A program made the position numbers and the translations under genes. Under the pieces are notes generated by a model. The model ran no database searches. It was not told the origin of the DNA and saw only the letters and a list, made by a program, of their open reading frames with translations. Positions 23,386-38,113 of a stretch of DNA of 64,000 nt are shown piece after piece. Each line of letters begins with the position of its first letter. The first letter of the stretch is position 1. Source of the stretch: Anodontia alba. Lineage: Eukaryota > Mollusca > Bivalvia > Lucinida > Lucinidae. Location: NCBI GenBank assembly GCA_964016985.1, contig OZ024828.1:14330242-14394241 (forward strand), in the 5' to 3' direction.

Positions 23386-23391
23386 TTTATT
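23386..23391 (-). terminator. Candidate poly(A) signal AATAAA for SFMBT
   Basis: The first clear AATAAA on the minus strand downstream of the stop, about 530 bases after it. If used, the 3' UTR includes the foldback element at 23606-23870. Transcript data would be needed to confirm; a nearer non-canonical signal is possible. Confidence 0.25.
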
Positions 23392-23605
23392 CCATTTATG
23401 TCTGCTACCAGTATTAAACCCCAGCATGATGTTAAATATCTACGAGCATTTGATTGGTTAATAATATCAAACTATGACATAATTTTAAAGCATTTCATGC
23501 ATTTGATTCAAGTGGTTATTAGTATCAAACCATATTATAAACATAATGTATTTTTTTTTTTTTTAGAATTTGATTGATTCAGATTGATATCTACACACAA
23601 CTCTA

Positions 23606-23870
23606 GGCATCAAGGGGAATGAATACGTTTGGACATTTTTTCTGCCAATGTTTATAAGGGAGACAACTTTTGTTGACTTCCCGTTTTTTGCTGTCCACTA
23701 ATCCCCTTCTGAAAAGGGGTCTACTCTAAAAGGAAAGAATTTGCTCCCCTTGGGAGCAAATTCTTTCCTTTTAGAGTATACTCCTTTTCAGAAGGGAGGT
23801 AACCACATTTTGACAAAGTTGCCTTTCTTGAATGTGTATCCGTTCCCTTTAAGAGAGATATGCAGGAAAA
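23606..23870. mobile_element. Family G foldback element, just past the SFMBT stop
   Basis: Stem aaaggaaagaatttgctccc c / gggagcaaattctttccttt at 23729-23778. Shoulders aggggaatgaatacgtttgg and gaatgtgtatccgttccctt. The SFMBT TGA is at 23920, so this would lie in the 3' UTR unless the UTR is under about 50 bases. Confidence 0.8.
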
Positions 23871-23919
23871 AAAATGAACACTTTGTTTGAAGAAATCACC
23901 GGATCTAATTGAGCTATGT

Positions 23920-24060
23920 TCACTTAGCAAACTTTTCAAAAAATACAAGTTTGACTCTTTCCACCTGATGGCATAACTTGACAGCTGGTCCCAATTTGAG
24001 GTCGAGATGTTCTTGGATGGTTGGCAGTGACATCAACAGGAGAGCCTGCCCATCTATCTC
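23920..24060 (-). CDS. SFMBT: SFMBT exon 18: SAM domain end and stop
   Basis: Residues 1301-1346 and [43 protein letters not shown], ending EKFAK. This is the second half of a Polycomb-type SAM domain (EIDGxALLLL ... LKLGPAxKL). The SAM fold ends at the C-terminus, as in other SFMBT proteins. Acceptor cttttgtttttag. Confidence 0.94.
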   Translation of the reverse strand, partial: EIDGQALLLMSLPTIQEHLDLKLGPAVKLCHQVERVKLVFFEKFAK

Positions 24061-27000
24061 CTAAAAACAAAAGATTGAGAGTTTTTTAGACCTTCATTAC
24101 ATGGCTGTCAGTTCTACAGAGTTTAAGAATATGTCTTTTTTACAGTATTCTGGGCTTTTGGAATTTAAGGCTCCATATTCCTCAAAAATAGACATTTTTT
24201 ATCCAATAAATGTTTAATTTATTGATATATGGTATTAAAGTTGGCAACATTAATTCAGAGATATTATAAAAAATCATTTCATTTTTCATCCAGTTCAAGA
24301 ACAAGAGACTAACTGAAATTTTACAGGCTGTCAGGTGCCACATTTTATGATTGTATTAATACCATATATCAATTTATTAAACCTTTCTTGGATAATAGAA
24401 CATCAATTTTTGAGGAATAAGTAGTCTTTAATACAATAAGAAATCTTAAGTTGCTAGTGTTAATCATAACTGCAGCAGATGACAATTTTTTTATCTATTT
24501 ATTTTATTTTATTTTATTTTATATATATATATATTTTTTTTTTGTTTTCATGCATACCAATTTCCTTCGAAAAGGGATTAACTCTAAAAGGAAAGAATTT
24601 GCTCCCTATAGGGAGCAAATTCTTTCCTTTTAAAGTAGACCCTAGGATTTAACAGGAACTAAGGAAGAGTACCTGTTCTTTGATAATTCTGGCTAGATGA
24701 CTACAATCCGTTGTCTTGAGAAACTTGATGACATCATCAACCGACCAGTACAGAGGATTAGTGTTCGTATGGAGATCATCATCTTTTGGCAACTTGGGAT
24801 ATACCTCTTTTGTGACCATAGGAGGCTGCAATAAAATCAAAATTCTTAGGTATTGTGTGTCTCTCCTGCACTGAACATGGCTCACACCTAAAAGCTTAAC
24901 CCATTTACCTCTTCTATCACAACACTTTGGCGTGGTTTATTTCCTATAGCAGGGTGTCTAGTTAGTTTTTATTCTTACTTTATAGAAATTCCTGTTTTTG
25001 ATGTAGACCCTGATCAGATGCCGTGTTCTGCTGCATCTGATCTGGGTCTGCACTGGTTGCCAATTACCCTTTTTGGGGTTTCCAGACTAACATGGGTTAA
25101 GTACAAGAGGGGTGGGATGATGTTCTGCCATTTTACTGCCATTTCAACACTTTTAGGGCCATTGTTTGTCACAGAAAAAATTCCCTGACCACTACATTTA
25201 ACCCTATTTTTAAATGAGCCAGCGCATGACATAACCTACAATAAGACTTGTGTGACCAGCAAAGACTCATTAGCCTGCACATCCATGTAGTCTGAACAGA
25301 GTCTTTGCTGGTCGCATGTGCCTTCTACAGCTTCTGGGCTATCCAGAGGAAGGAACGAGAACCCTTGCCATACTAGGTGGATTTGTTTGTGTTGAGGTTT
25401 TACAGTCCAGTCAACCCAATGGTGTCATTTCAAGCACAGTCAGTTTACCTAACCATACATTTACTGGGCAGGCTTAGTCCTCTAAGCGGTTAACCAGTAT
25501 TGTGCACATTCTTTCGCCAGAAACTGACAACTGCCCTTCTTGAATCAACGGAAGGGAGAAAATGACTGTAGAAAATATTTCACGATCAATCTCCATGAAA
25601 GAATGTTGCCGACCTCGGAGGGGGTTGAACCCGTGACCTCCTGGTTTCCAGTCGGATGGCGCATCCAACTGAGCCACCGAGGCTGGCCATACTAGGTGGA
25701 TGTACAGGCTGATCTTTGCTGGTCACATAGGTCTTATTGTACGTTTTGTTGTGCGCTGGCTCAAATGTAAGTTCAAAATTTAGAGTAGTTATGTAAAGGA
25801 ATTATGGGTTTCCAAATATTTAGGGTAATCATGGTAAAAGTCCAAAAGCCAGAATGTCTAAGTGTAAATGTTCTGGAGATTTTTGTCTGGAATCATTTTG
25901 GGGGACGAGATAATTCTAATACTGAAAACCCAAGAAAAAGGATGTATCATAATTACCCTAAATATCAGGGCCCTGTTGTTCAAAGCTAACGCCATCATTA
26001 GTTAACGATTTGTTAAAATTTACATCGAGTGATACACAAATATGCTGATATTTTTTGCTGAAAAAATGTGAGTAGCTTTTGCACACTCACATTTTTTCAG
26101 CAAAAAATATCAGAATATTGTGTATTCAATCTGCTAAAATAGTTAACGAAATGACCCTTAAAAAGCTCGTTAAGCTAACGATGCTTTGAACAACTGGGCC
26201 CCGTTCAACTAAACTCCTTACCATACTTATCCTAAAATTAGAACAGGTCTATTTTACAACTTTTAAATGTGTTTAAAAACTGCTGGATAAAAGGTAACAG
26301 AGCAGATCCTGATCAGATACAAAGTTCTCTATAGTCTAGTCTGGGTGTACATTGTTTGCTCAGGCCTGCCTATCTTCCTATCTATTATTACTGCCATCTG
26401 TCGTAATGACCATTACCCTCAGGGTGCCACTTTTGGATGATAGACCAGTGGGTAAGTTCCAACCCAGAAAATTTGTCACCCAAAGTGGGGATCGAAACAG
26501 GAACCTCTAGCACCAGAGGCCAATGCACCAACCACTGCAGTAAAAAGCTCCTATCTGTACAAATACAGGGTAAACAGGCTGTGGAGAGTAGAAAACTTGA
26601 TCCTTATTGCTTGTGATGGCGACAACAAAAATACCTACCAAAGAAACAGCAGGTAAACTTACTTTTGGTTTGACTTTCTGAGGTGGACTAGAATGAGACA
26701 AGAGGATTTTCTTGTGAGTTTTTCTCTCGAAGCTGTAGCGAGGTAGTTTAGCTCCTCTCGTTTGGATATCAGATGGAGCAGGAATATGATGAGTGTACTT
26801 TCTTTTCTTGGATGGAGTTATAGACCCTAGAAAACAGAAATGCTATAGTCAAACCTGTGTTAGTGGTCACCTCTATTAAGCAGCCAACCTGTATTAAGCA
26901 GCCAGAGGAAAGTTGCCCCAGAATTCATAGACTAATATATTTGAACTGTATTAAGCAGCCACCTGCCTTCAGCAGCCACATTTTAAGCTTCCCATGGGTG

Positions 27001-30000
27001 GCTGCTTAAGACAGGTTTGACTGTACATTAATGCTTAGCATGCTGGGTAAAAAATTTTGACTTTTTTTATTATTATTTTTCCCAGTAAATAGGCATTGAA
27101 ATTCCATGCGAGACAATTTGCATGAAATGTTAAGGCCTATTTTCTCATACAAGTTGTCTCCTACACAATTTCCATGAACTATTAAAGCCTATTTTCTGGC
27201 AATAATTAGATAAATATCATCAATTTGTCGTCAGCTGAATTTGCCCATAGAGTGGCAAAGGTTAATTCATTGCATGTTGAATTAAAATATAAACAATGAT
27301 ATTTTAAAATACCTTTCTTATAGGCTTTGATGGATAAATCACAATTGCAAAGTCCTATCTATTATCTGGGAAAAAACAAGTCAAAACTTCACTGTGAGAC
27401 AGTAATAATTATTTATTTTAAGTTTTATTTAACCCTTGTCCTGCTGAACCCAGATATGTCCTGTCTTTGCAAACAGTGTAGATCCAGATCAGTTGGCTTC
27501 TTCAGAAGCCAACTGATCTGGATCTGCACTGTTTGCCATTAAGTATGTGAATTTATATCAACAACCTGGATCAAGTAATCTGATTGGCTGAAAATTAGAA
27601 ATGGGTGTGGCATCTTCATTTATTCAGCAGGACAAGGGTTAAGGGAACTGGATACACATTGGTGATTTTTCTGCCAAGGGAGACAACATTTGTAACTTCC
27701 TGTTTGCTTTCCTGCACATTGAATTCCATTTGAAGTAAGGTCTACCCTAAAATTGAAGAATTTGCTCCCTCTTGCAGTAGACCCTTTTTAAGAGGGAGAT
27801 AAAACAATTCTGACAGAGTTGTCTACCCTGAAATTGTAACCATACCCCTTAATAGGACAAATAGTCAGTATAAATCTCCAATTCTGGAGAAAAAATATCT
27901 GCCCCTGTTCTAAAAAATCATCTCAAATGGAAGTATTTAAATGAGATACTAGAACATATGGATTCTGTAATCAAATAAGAAAGTACTTTAACCCTTTTAA
28001 GGTGAATGGATACACCTGCAGCAGAAATATTTTCACGCCATTTTGCAAAGGGAAACCAATTTTGCAGATAGGAAGTTGCCACCATATTTGAAACTTTTAA
28101 CAAAAGGGGGTTACTCTCAAAGGAAAGACTGTGTTCGAGAAAATTCTATCCTATAAGAGCAGCTACACAACCTCCCCCCAACCCCCATCCCCCACACCAA
28201 TATGACCGGAGTTAAATATTTCCATGTAACAGTATAGAGTATGTATCAGTGATAAGAAGGGAGGCAAACACTGCCTTGTAAGAGCTGATTATCTTGTGGG
28301 TGTATTCATTCCCCTTAACTTGGTTACTATTCATGGTATGCTCTATGCCAAATCAGAAGAATGATATGAGTGATACTATTCTTACCTTTATCAACCTTTT
28401 CATTCAAATCATTGCAGAAATAGACAGATTTATGAAATGTCAAGTTCTGTTTTCTTAGCAAAAATATTAAGAGAACTTCAAAATTTCATCTGCTAACATT
28501 GTTGTTCAACATACTGTAGGTTTAAATATCAGTATGAACTACTATGTTTCAATACTGTTTTCATTACAATGTGGGCTAAGGATAAAACAGAAAAATCACC
28601 ATGCAAGAGATTGTTCCTTCTAACATGTGCAAACAGTGATGACTGATCACTCTGAGCATCTGGGCAGAAGCTTTCCTCATTTAGAAGCCTTGTATCCTTG
28701 GCTATCAAAACTGTGACACACAAAGACTTTGATATTCTGCACCGATGTGGTTGATCTATGTCTTTACAGTGCACACCTGTTTAAGCTGCATTTTTTCATT
28801 ATCTGCAGTTCAAATGAGTATTTTCTTATCTCTCCATGAAAATGTTCATGCAAAATTTTCATGAAAATTGTTTCAATGAGAAATTCTGATAATATGCCAC
28901 AAAACTGGCTTTCATAAAGGAGTAAGAAAAATATTTAGTAGCTAACTCCTAATTTCTAGCTATTAGATACACTTGGCAGATTTTCCACACTTTTTACAAG
29001 GGAGATAACTTTCAGAATTCTTGTTTGTCTTCCAGCATAAGCCACTTTTGAAAAAGGGGTCTTCTCTAAAAGGAAACAATTTGCTCCAAAGGGGAGCAAA
29101 TTGTTTCCTTTTAGAGCAGACCTCATTTCAGTTGCAAGGCAAAACAGTTTTGACAGGATCCCCTGAAAATATGGCTCCATCCCCACCCCCTTTGCTGAAG
29201 TTTTAAGAAAGTAACTTACTGTTCTCTTCATCATTATCTACATCATTGTCACCACTTCTATCATCATCAATAAAACCTTCATCACCATTCTCTCCATTAA
29301 CTGAACCATCCTCCTGTTCTTTTTCGTTATCACCTTCAGTCTTTGGAATAGGAGCTGTGTGGGATTTCTTATGAATCAGATGAAACCGCTTCCTTTTTCG
29401 ACCTCTCTTGGCTGGAATTTTTGGACCATTTTCTAAATTGGTATGTCCCCCAGGTGGCCTGCCTACTGGTAGTTTCTTTTTTTTCTTGTAGCCAAAGTTA
29501 TAATCTGTAATATGATTGCCAGAATTACATGTATCAAATGTGGTAAATTCTGCAAGGTACAGTTTTTTATTTTTTGTTTTACTTTCAAGGTCAATTTTTA
29601 ATTTTCTTGGCCTTGTCTTTGAGATAATCAACTTCATAGTCTGATATCTGTCTGGCCGTCCTCGGTGGCTCAGTTGGATGCGTCGTCCGACTGGAGACCA
29701 GGTCGCGGGTTCAACCCCCGCCAAGGTTGGCAACATTCTTTCACGGAGATTGATCATGAAATATTTTCTACAGTCATTCTCTCCCTTCTGCTGATTCCAG
29801 AAGGGCAGTTGTCAGTTTCTGGCAAAAGAATGTGCACAATACTGGTTAACCGCTTAGAGGACTAAGCCTGCCCAGTAAACGTGTGGTTAGGTAAACTGAC
29901 CGCGCTCGACATGACCCCATTGGTTTGACTGGGCCGTAAAACCTCAACACAAACAAACTAATCTCTGTCTGTATATGCCATTTTATCTCAAAATGTAAAA

Positions 30001-33000
30001 CATGAGAGAATGTAGTATAAACAATATCTCTAGATGAGAGAGGTTATCCATATGATATTTTTCTTATTTATCCACCAAAACATGTTGCTGGTGCTCATTA
30101 GAAGCACTTCGTCTAGGGGCTTCTAACGAGTACCCACCCACTGGGTACACAACGTTAAAATGACGTCGTATCAACGTCGATGCGACGTGATCACGTCGCA
30201 TTGACGTTGATACGATGTCATTTTGATGTTGTGTGCCTGCTGGGCATATCATAATGTTTTTGCAAGGAAATAAGAAAAACATCAGTATTTTTCAGTTGAA
30301 AAAAAAAACCTTATCCAGGGCTATCTATAAACCATATGTGAATTATGTCTTCTGTCATACAGCCCAAAGTCAAAGAAGTAGTTTGACAAGTTTAACTTAA
30401 TGTTTTTCCAACTCTACATGTTCTATGTCATTACAAGAACTTAATGATCTTTATTCCTGCTTTTTCTCTAAGGGTTATATTGTATAATCCAACGTCTATG
30501 CTGTTTGCTACTAGAATGTTTAAGGTACATAAATTATGTTAGTAATCAGCTTAGACTAATCAGATGGCTCAAATGTGCAGGAAGATCTGTGTCTATGCTG
30601 GTCACATACGTCATAAGGTTGTTTTCTATTTGGAAAGCCTTAAATATAACTCACGGTATTTGGTCTTGGTAAGCTGCATACAGTTCTCTGGACAGTTGTC
30701 ATCAACAAAAAGTGGACTGAAGAGGTATGGACAACACTCCAGCTTGATACAAATCTGACGACAGAATTCCTCCAGCTGTGAAACTTTCCGACAAACCTCT
30801 ACTACAGCTCGATAACTCTTCCCTTTATACCTACAAATAACCTTTTATCATACTAATAACCCTGTATATACCCTTTGTAATTGGACAGACATAATATCCA
30901 TATAATGTTTTGTGAGTACTCATTAGACCCGCCTCAGCGAGGCTTTGTTTGTGTTGAAGTTTTACGGCCCAGTCAACCCAATGGGGTCATGTCGAGCGCG
31001 GTCAGTTTACCTAACCACACGTTTACTGGGCAGGCTTAGTCCTCTAAGCGGTTAACCAGTATTATGCACATTCTTTCGCCAGAAACTGACAACTGCCCTT
31101 CTTGAATCAGCAGAAGGGAGAAAATGATCGTAGAAAATATTTCATGATCAATCTCTATGAAAGAATGTTGCTGACCTCAGCAGGGGTTGAACCCGCGACC
31201 TCCTGGTCTCCAGTCGGACGGCGCATCCAACTGAGACACCGAGGCCAGCAATCCTCAGTGAGGCACCAAAGATATTAGCACTTTTGGTTGAAAAAAGAGT
31301 GCCTTAACTGGAGCTAGGTCTAAGAGCTGTGTTCATAGTAAAAGAAAATGCCTCCAAATTATTGTAGGCTAAAATCAAAAGCAAACTCTAAACAGAGAGT
31401 CAAGGATAACAAAAGTTCTAAATAAATTTATATACGACTCGTATACAGTCACTTCCACTAACAAATACACCACAACCTCTTTATAACACTATTGTTTGGA
31501 TCCACAGCATAAACCGTGTTAGTTAAACAACCGTGTTATATCCAAACAAAAATGTATAGATTATATTGAAAAATGACCATTTACGGTCATTTTTCAATAT
31601 AATCTATACATTTTTGGGATCCATCTTTGAACCGTCTTATATCCAAAACTGTGTAATAAAGAAACATGTTATAAAAAGGTTGAAGTGTACCGTTAGCTTG
31701 TGAATGGGGAGCAAAACAAGAAAATAATCCAGAATCTGTTCTCTCAAAATAACAATTAATCTGTGGCTTTGTTTTATACTATTCAATTTAACTGCATTTA
31801 TATTATAATCATTAAATTCCACAGAGATGCATGTTTTAATCTGCATATCTGCAGTGCTGTAGTAGCATGGTTAATTTTCTGCTTTCTGGATTCATTTTCT
31901 CAGCATGTGAAGTTTGTAAAGCTTACTTTTAACATACTTGGTAAGATTTTCTGCTATTATTAACAAAGGAGACAGATTTTTGATTTACTCTTTGCTTCTT
32001 TGTACAGTAAACCCCTTCTGTCTACTCTAAAAGGAAACAATTTGCTTCCAATTGGAGCAAATCCTTTTCTTTTAGAATAAAACCCTTTTCACAAGGGAAA
32101 CAAAATAATTTTGACAGAGTTGCCTCCCTTCAAAGTGTATCCAGTCCTTTAACCCTTACAACACCAAGAAAACCTGCATCTGAAAATGTCGCCTGTTTAT
32201 GTCGTCTGCTGAATATTCTTGCAAACTTTTCAAACCTATTTTTGCATACAGGCAAACAGTGTGGACCCTGATTAGACTGCTCCTAGAGGAGCAGTCTGAT
32301 CTGGGTCCACACTGTTTGCAAATGACATTTAAAATCACAAGCAGATGACTAAGCAGATGACAATTGTTGTGATTGGCGGTTTAAGGCTAAATATATACAC
32401 AGAAATGACATCATGTACACAGTCATGTACTTACTTGGCCTTAAGAACATCCTGTTGCATGCTGGGATTGGCAGGCCCTTCATGCTGTATTTCTTTCAGA
32501 ACCCGACTAGACTTGTAGGCGACACTGCACAACATTGACAAAACCTCCTTCATGACGAGCCCTATAGGGCCTGGGCCAACACACTTGGGTAGCTCAGCTA
32601 TCCGCCCCTTGCTAAGGAAAGGCCCTGAGAAGCACTTGTGATTGAAGAAAATTTTAGGGCACCAGGAATCTAGAGGAAAAATATTCAAAGCATATTCCCA
32701 GCGGGCACATGACGTAAATATGTCGCCTCAACGTCGATGCAACGTCATGACGTTGCATCGACGTTGAGGCGACGTTGTATTTACGTCATGTGCCTGCCGG
32801 GTTAATGCTTAGCATGCTGGGTAAAAAATTCAGCACATGACATTTTGAAGTTCCCAGAAAATAGGCTTTGACATTCTATGAAATTGTCTCCTTAGGATTT
32901 GCTGTCTACCTGGCTCCAGGTGATAATTTTTATTAGTGCATCAAACCATCTGGAAAACAATTCATTTGATTGAGTTGGGGTTTAACGACATGTCAACCCT

Positions 33001-33500
33001 TGAGGGTCATTTTGTGTTGTCTCCCAGAGAATGGGAGAAGAGAGACAGAATAGTACAGGAGATGAAAGAGAGGCACAGGGGAGAAGGAGGAAAATGAATG
33101 GAAGTGAAGAAAGAAGAAGTGAAAGCATTCCTCCTCTACCCCCACCTGCTGCAAGGGTAGCAGGCCTTGCCCAACTGTAAGCCAATATCAGTTGGACACC
33201 CACTGCCCCAGTGTGAAAACTATTCAATAACATACAAAATCAGCTGTTTGTTTGTTTGAGTACTGATTTCACAATATTTCAGAAACAATATTTAACAACA
33301 TGTCAACAATATTTCTGCAAGACCGAGATGTTCACAGAGACAGGGAGAACAAGCAAATTCCATAGGGAATTTATGTCCCCCGCCTTATTTTTATTTGAGC
33401 TGTTAAAAATGAGTAAGTTAACCAGAGGACTATTGGTCCTGTATTACTTACCTAAGTATTCAAGCAGGAAAAAAACTGAAGCTAAAAATGTGGAAAAAAT

Positions 33501-33535
<35 letters not shown>

Positions 33536-36500
33536 AAAAAACATAATTTCAAGATTCAAAGAGCACATGTATATCCTCAGACCACAAGCAAAATGCCTGT
33601 AACGTTTCAGAAGCATTTGCTTAAAGCTGTGGGAGTTGTGCTCAGATGTACCTACTACTATATGCACTTTAATAGTATTGAAGCATGAAAAAAGTCTATG
33701 TTAAAAGTTAAAAATGTGAAAAAAAAAAAAAAAAAGTAACTTCTAGATTCTGTAAGAAGCATATGCATATCTTCAGACTATGGTTTTGTTTGTGTTGAGG
33801 TTTTACGGCCCAGTCAACCCAATGGGGTCATGTCGAATGCGGTCAGTTTACCTAACCACACGTTTACTGGGCACGCTTAGTCCTCTAAGGGGTTAACCAG
33901 TATTGTGCACATTCTTTAGTCAGAAACTGACAACTGCCCTTCTTGAATCAACGGAAGGGAGAGAATGACTGTAGAAAATATTTCATGATCAATCTCCATG
34001 AAAGAATGTTGCCGACCTCGGCGGGGGTTGAACCCGCGACCTCCTGGTCTACAGTCGGACGGCGCATCCAACTGAGCCACCGAGGCTGGGCGTTAAAACA
34101 TCTGTACAGATTCAGTGGGGATGGTATAAAACTGTAGGTGGAGTTGCACTCACAAGGTACTTACTATATATACACTTTCATAGTACTGAAGCATGAGAAA
34201 AGTCTTAAGTAAAAATGTGAAAAATCAAAAAAAAAATAATTCAAGATTCTGTAAAAAGCACATGCATATCTTTAGACCATGATTAAGATACCTGTGAAAT
34301 TTCAGAAAGATCGGTATAAAACTGTAGGAGGAGTTGCGCTCACAAGGTTCCCACTACAAACTCATAACCATGCAAAAAAATTCTAGGTTAAAAATGTGAA
34401 AAAAGTGAAAAAAAAAAAATAGCTTAAGGATTCTGTAAAAATGTGAAAAAAGTAAAAAAATTTAATTTCTAGATTCTGTAAGAAGCATATGTATATCTTC
34501 AGACTATGGTTAAAACATCTGTATAGATTCAGTGGGAATGGTATAAAACTGTAGGTGGAGTTGCACTCACAAGATACACATGTACCTACTACATATACAC
34601 TTTCATAGTATTGAAGCATGAAAAAAAGTCTAAGTTAAGAATGTGAAAAATTGAAAAAAAAAAAAAAAAAATTCAAGATTCTGTAAAAAGCACATGCATA
34701 TCTTCAGTCCATGATTAAAATACCTGTGAAGTTTCAGAAGGATCGGTATAAAACTGTAGGAGGAGTTGCGCTCACAAGGTTCCCACTACAAACTCGGAAC
34801 CATGCAAAAAAAAGTCTAAGTTAAAAATGTGAAAAAAGTTAAAAAAAAATAATTTAAGGATTCTGTAAAAAGCACATGCATATCTTCAGACCATGATTTA
34901 AACACCTGTAAAGTTTCAAAAGGATCTGTCCAAAACTGTAGGAGAAGTTGCGCTCACAAGGTACCAACTACAAACTCGGAACCATGCACCGTGCAAAGCC
35001 GAATATCATGTCCCTTCGCTTTTCTTTGAAAAAGCGGGGAACAATAAGGAGAAGAATGGTATTAATGAGAAAAAAAGGTTCCAGTCCTGGCACTTGAGAG
35101 AACAAAACAAAACAACAAAAACTGTACTGCATTGAATATTAGGTCTTTTTATAACAGTTTTAAAGTGACTACCCTACCATCATACCAACCACAGAAGACG
35201 GCTGTTGAAGAGAGGTTCAATGTAGAGTTAAAATGAGGAATCTTGATAATGTATATTCAATCTTTATAACTGGCAATTATAGACTTAGTGGAGATTTAGA
35301 AAAATAAGTTTTTCATCTTTACCTTCACTATCTCCTGACTTCACGTTGTGGTATGTTTCTGATCTGTATTCTTCACCATTTAGATCCTTCTTCCTGTAGG
35401 ATATACAAAATGAATACACTACAGTACTTACCGTTACTGGGACAGACAGGCCCAAGTCAATAATGCAGACCCAGTCCAGACACTGTAGAATGCAGTGTTT
35501 GATCACAGTCTACAGTATTTGCCACTTAACCAGCAGTTTTTACACACATCAACAGGTAGTAAAACGGACTTGTTCCAACTTTAGCAAAATTTAGGGTAAA
35601 TATAGCCAACAAATCTATATGGTCCAAATGATATGATACAATCCAAATATATAAGATGGTTTCAGGTTTAACAATGTGCCAACTCTTCAGGGCCATTTGG
35701 ACCAAAATGGTTGTGTTATGTTGTTTAACACATTAGCCTGATGGGAATACGGCTGTTATCAGAGTGATACAAAAGAAAGAGGGGAAAAAGTTTATGAAGG
35801 AAAGAATGTCCTCCACTCAGCTCTTTCCAGAAAGACTAAAACACTTCCCAAAAGTATCATCCACAATGCAAACTGAGCCCCAGGGTCATGTCAATGTGGG
35901 AATTTGAGTGTACAAATCTGTTGAAAAAACTACATTAATTTTACTCTATATATCCATAAATAAAATACTGGGCCCAGTTGTTCAAAGCATCGTTAGCTTA
36001 ACGAGCTCGTTAAGGGTCATTTCGTTAACTGTTTTAGTGGATTCAATACACAATATTCTGATATTTTTTGCTGAAAAAATGTGAGTAGCTTTTGCACTGC
36101 AAAAGCTACTCACATTTTTTCAGCAAAAAATTTCAGAATATTTGCGTATCACTCGATGTAAATTTTAACGTATCGTTAACTAACAACATCGTTAGCTTTG
36201 AACAACTGGGCCCTGGTATTTTCTTCTTTTGTATTCAGACAGGAGAGTATTAATGCTTTGGAAAACAGCACTGACAGTATCTACTCAAAGAAATTTTGAA
36301 TTCAGTATGGATTCAGTAAAGTTAAAGCTAAGGGGTAAAGGTTTTCTCTAGTGCTAATCCTTGGCTTGCTCCTTGAAGATACATTTATCAGCCTGAGCAT
36401 CCATGCAGTCTGATCAGAGTCCTAGCCAAATGCTTGAAGACGCTTTGGGTCCTTGGCTTCCAACAGAGTACCCTGTGAAATCTCATTACACTGCACAGAT

Positions 36501-38082
36501 GTGCAGGCTGATCTGAATCTTCACTGGGTGCACTGAGTTACAGTTAATCTTCTTTTTAAGAATAAATGTTACATACAGGGTTTTGCGGCAGATTGGGTTC
36601 ATTTGTGGGCTATGTCCTTCTGTGATTGAGGCTATTCCTGGACAGCTACTATACTGTATTTTTTATGCAGTGCAAACAGGAATCTTATACAGTCGACTCC
36701 CATTACCTTGAATTCCAAGGGACTCACTGAAACACTTCAAGATATCTGTACTTCGACATATCAGAGTTGAGAGAGTGAGGAAAACAATAAATTGAACAAC
36801 CATATTTAACAAATGAATATGTAATTTGACTCCTGAAGTTAGAAATATATATATAAAATAATGTGGAAAAGAGGAGAAATTGCTCCTTAGGAGCAATTTC
36901 TCCTCTTTTCCACATTATTTTGTTACCTGTTGTCATAGTTTCATGTTAAAGCAGGAACCAGATTTTCACTTCGAGATAAGCAGTAATTCGAAATAAGCGA
37001 GTTCGAGATAATGAGGTTTGACTGCCGTATTTGAAGCAGGGAGTACAATATTTGCAGAAGTGTAGAAGAGGTAGCATTTGCACTGAACAGCTTTTTGGTC
37101 TAGTATTTAACATCAGAGCAAGATAATCTAAATCCATCTAAAATAAATCCATCCAGCCACCCAGTATCACAAAGACAGATCTTTGAGAAATTTTAACAAA
37201 AACAAGTTTGAGAACTCTGTGAAAATTTCTATGGGAGAACTTCATCTCAGGATCACTGAGGAGTGTATGGAATAGTATCTGTTAAATCCATTCAGGTAAT
37301 CAGCAGATTTAGATATACATTTTTAAAAAATTTAGATATACATCTTTAAAGAACTTTAAGATAAAACCTTTACATCTGTGGCAGCTGATGTCCATGCAAA
37401 CATGGATGCAAACGCCAATGCCAGGGGTATTGCAGATCTTTTCTTGTATTTTTATATTATGAGTAATCTAAAAGAAATGCAAATAGGTCACCAAAATCTG
37501 AATAATGAAACTTTAGCCAAATTAATTCAAGCATCCAAACAGTGAGCAATCTTACTCTGTAAGAGACAGTCGTCTGTGTTGTTTCTTTCCAAATGAGATT
37601 TTTCTTGGTGGTTTCAACTGGTATCCATTACTTTCACACCAACCAACAGGAAGCAGGTTAAATGATTCTATATCCTCAATATGACTAGCCATGCCCTTGA
37701 CACTGTTGTCAAGGTGTATCCATAGTAACGACCCTGCTATCTTTGTGATTGTACTAGCACAGATCTGATTGGGATTGTCAGGGTTTACTGCTTCTAGTTT
37801 CATTCCCCTCTCAAACTCATGTTCTTCCTGGGACTGTGAAGAGACAAAAGCAAAATTTTAACCCTAGTCCTGCTGAGCCCTGATATGACCTTTTTAAACA
37901 GTGTAGATCCAGATCAGTTGGCTTCTGAACTGATCTGGATCTGCACTGTTTGTCATTCAGTATACAAATTTATATATACAAGACCTGTCGCCAGACAGGA
38001 TAGCACGCCTGATATTGCACATTTTGATTCTGGAAAATTCTAAGTCCGTGACCTTGATTTTGACATGACCTGGTGTGTGTGT

Positions 38083-38113
<31 letters not shown>

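Noticed and set aside
29505..29757. Upstream extension of SFMBT exon 15 (open frame into 29757)
   Set aside because: The open frame runs into a SINE and an alternative acceptor there has a poor tract. The acceptor at 29505 gives the family-conserved [10 protein letters not shown] junction in the right phase.
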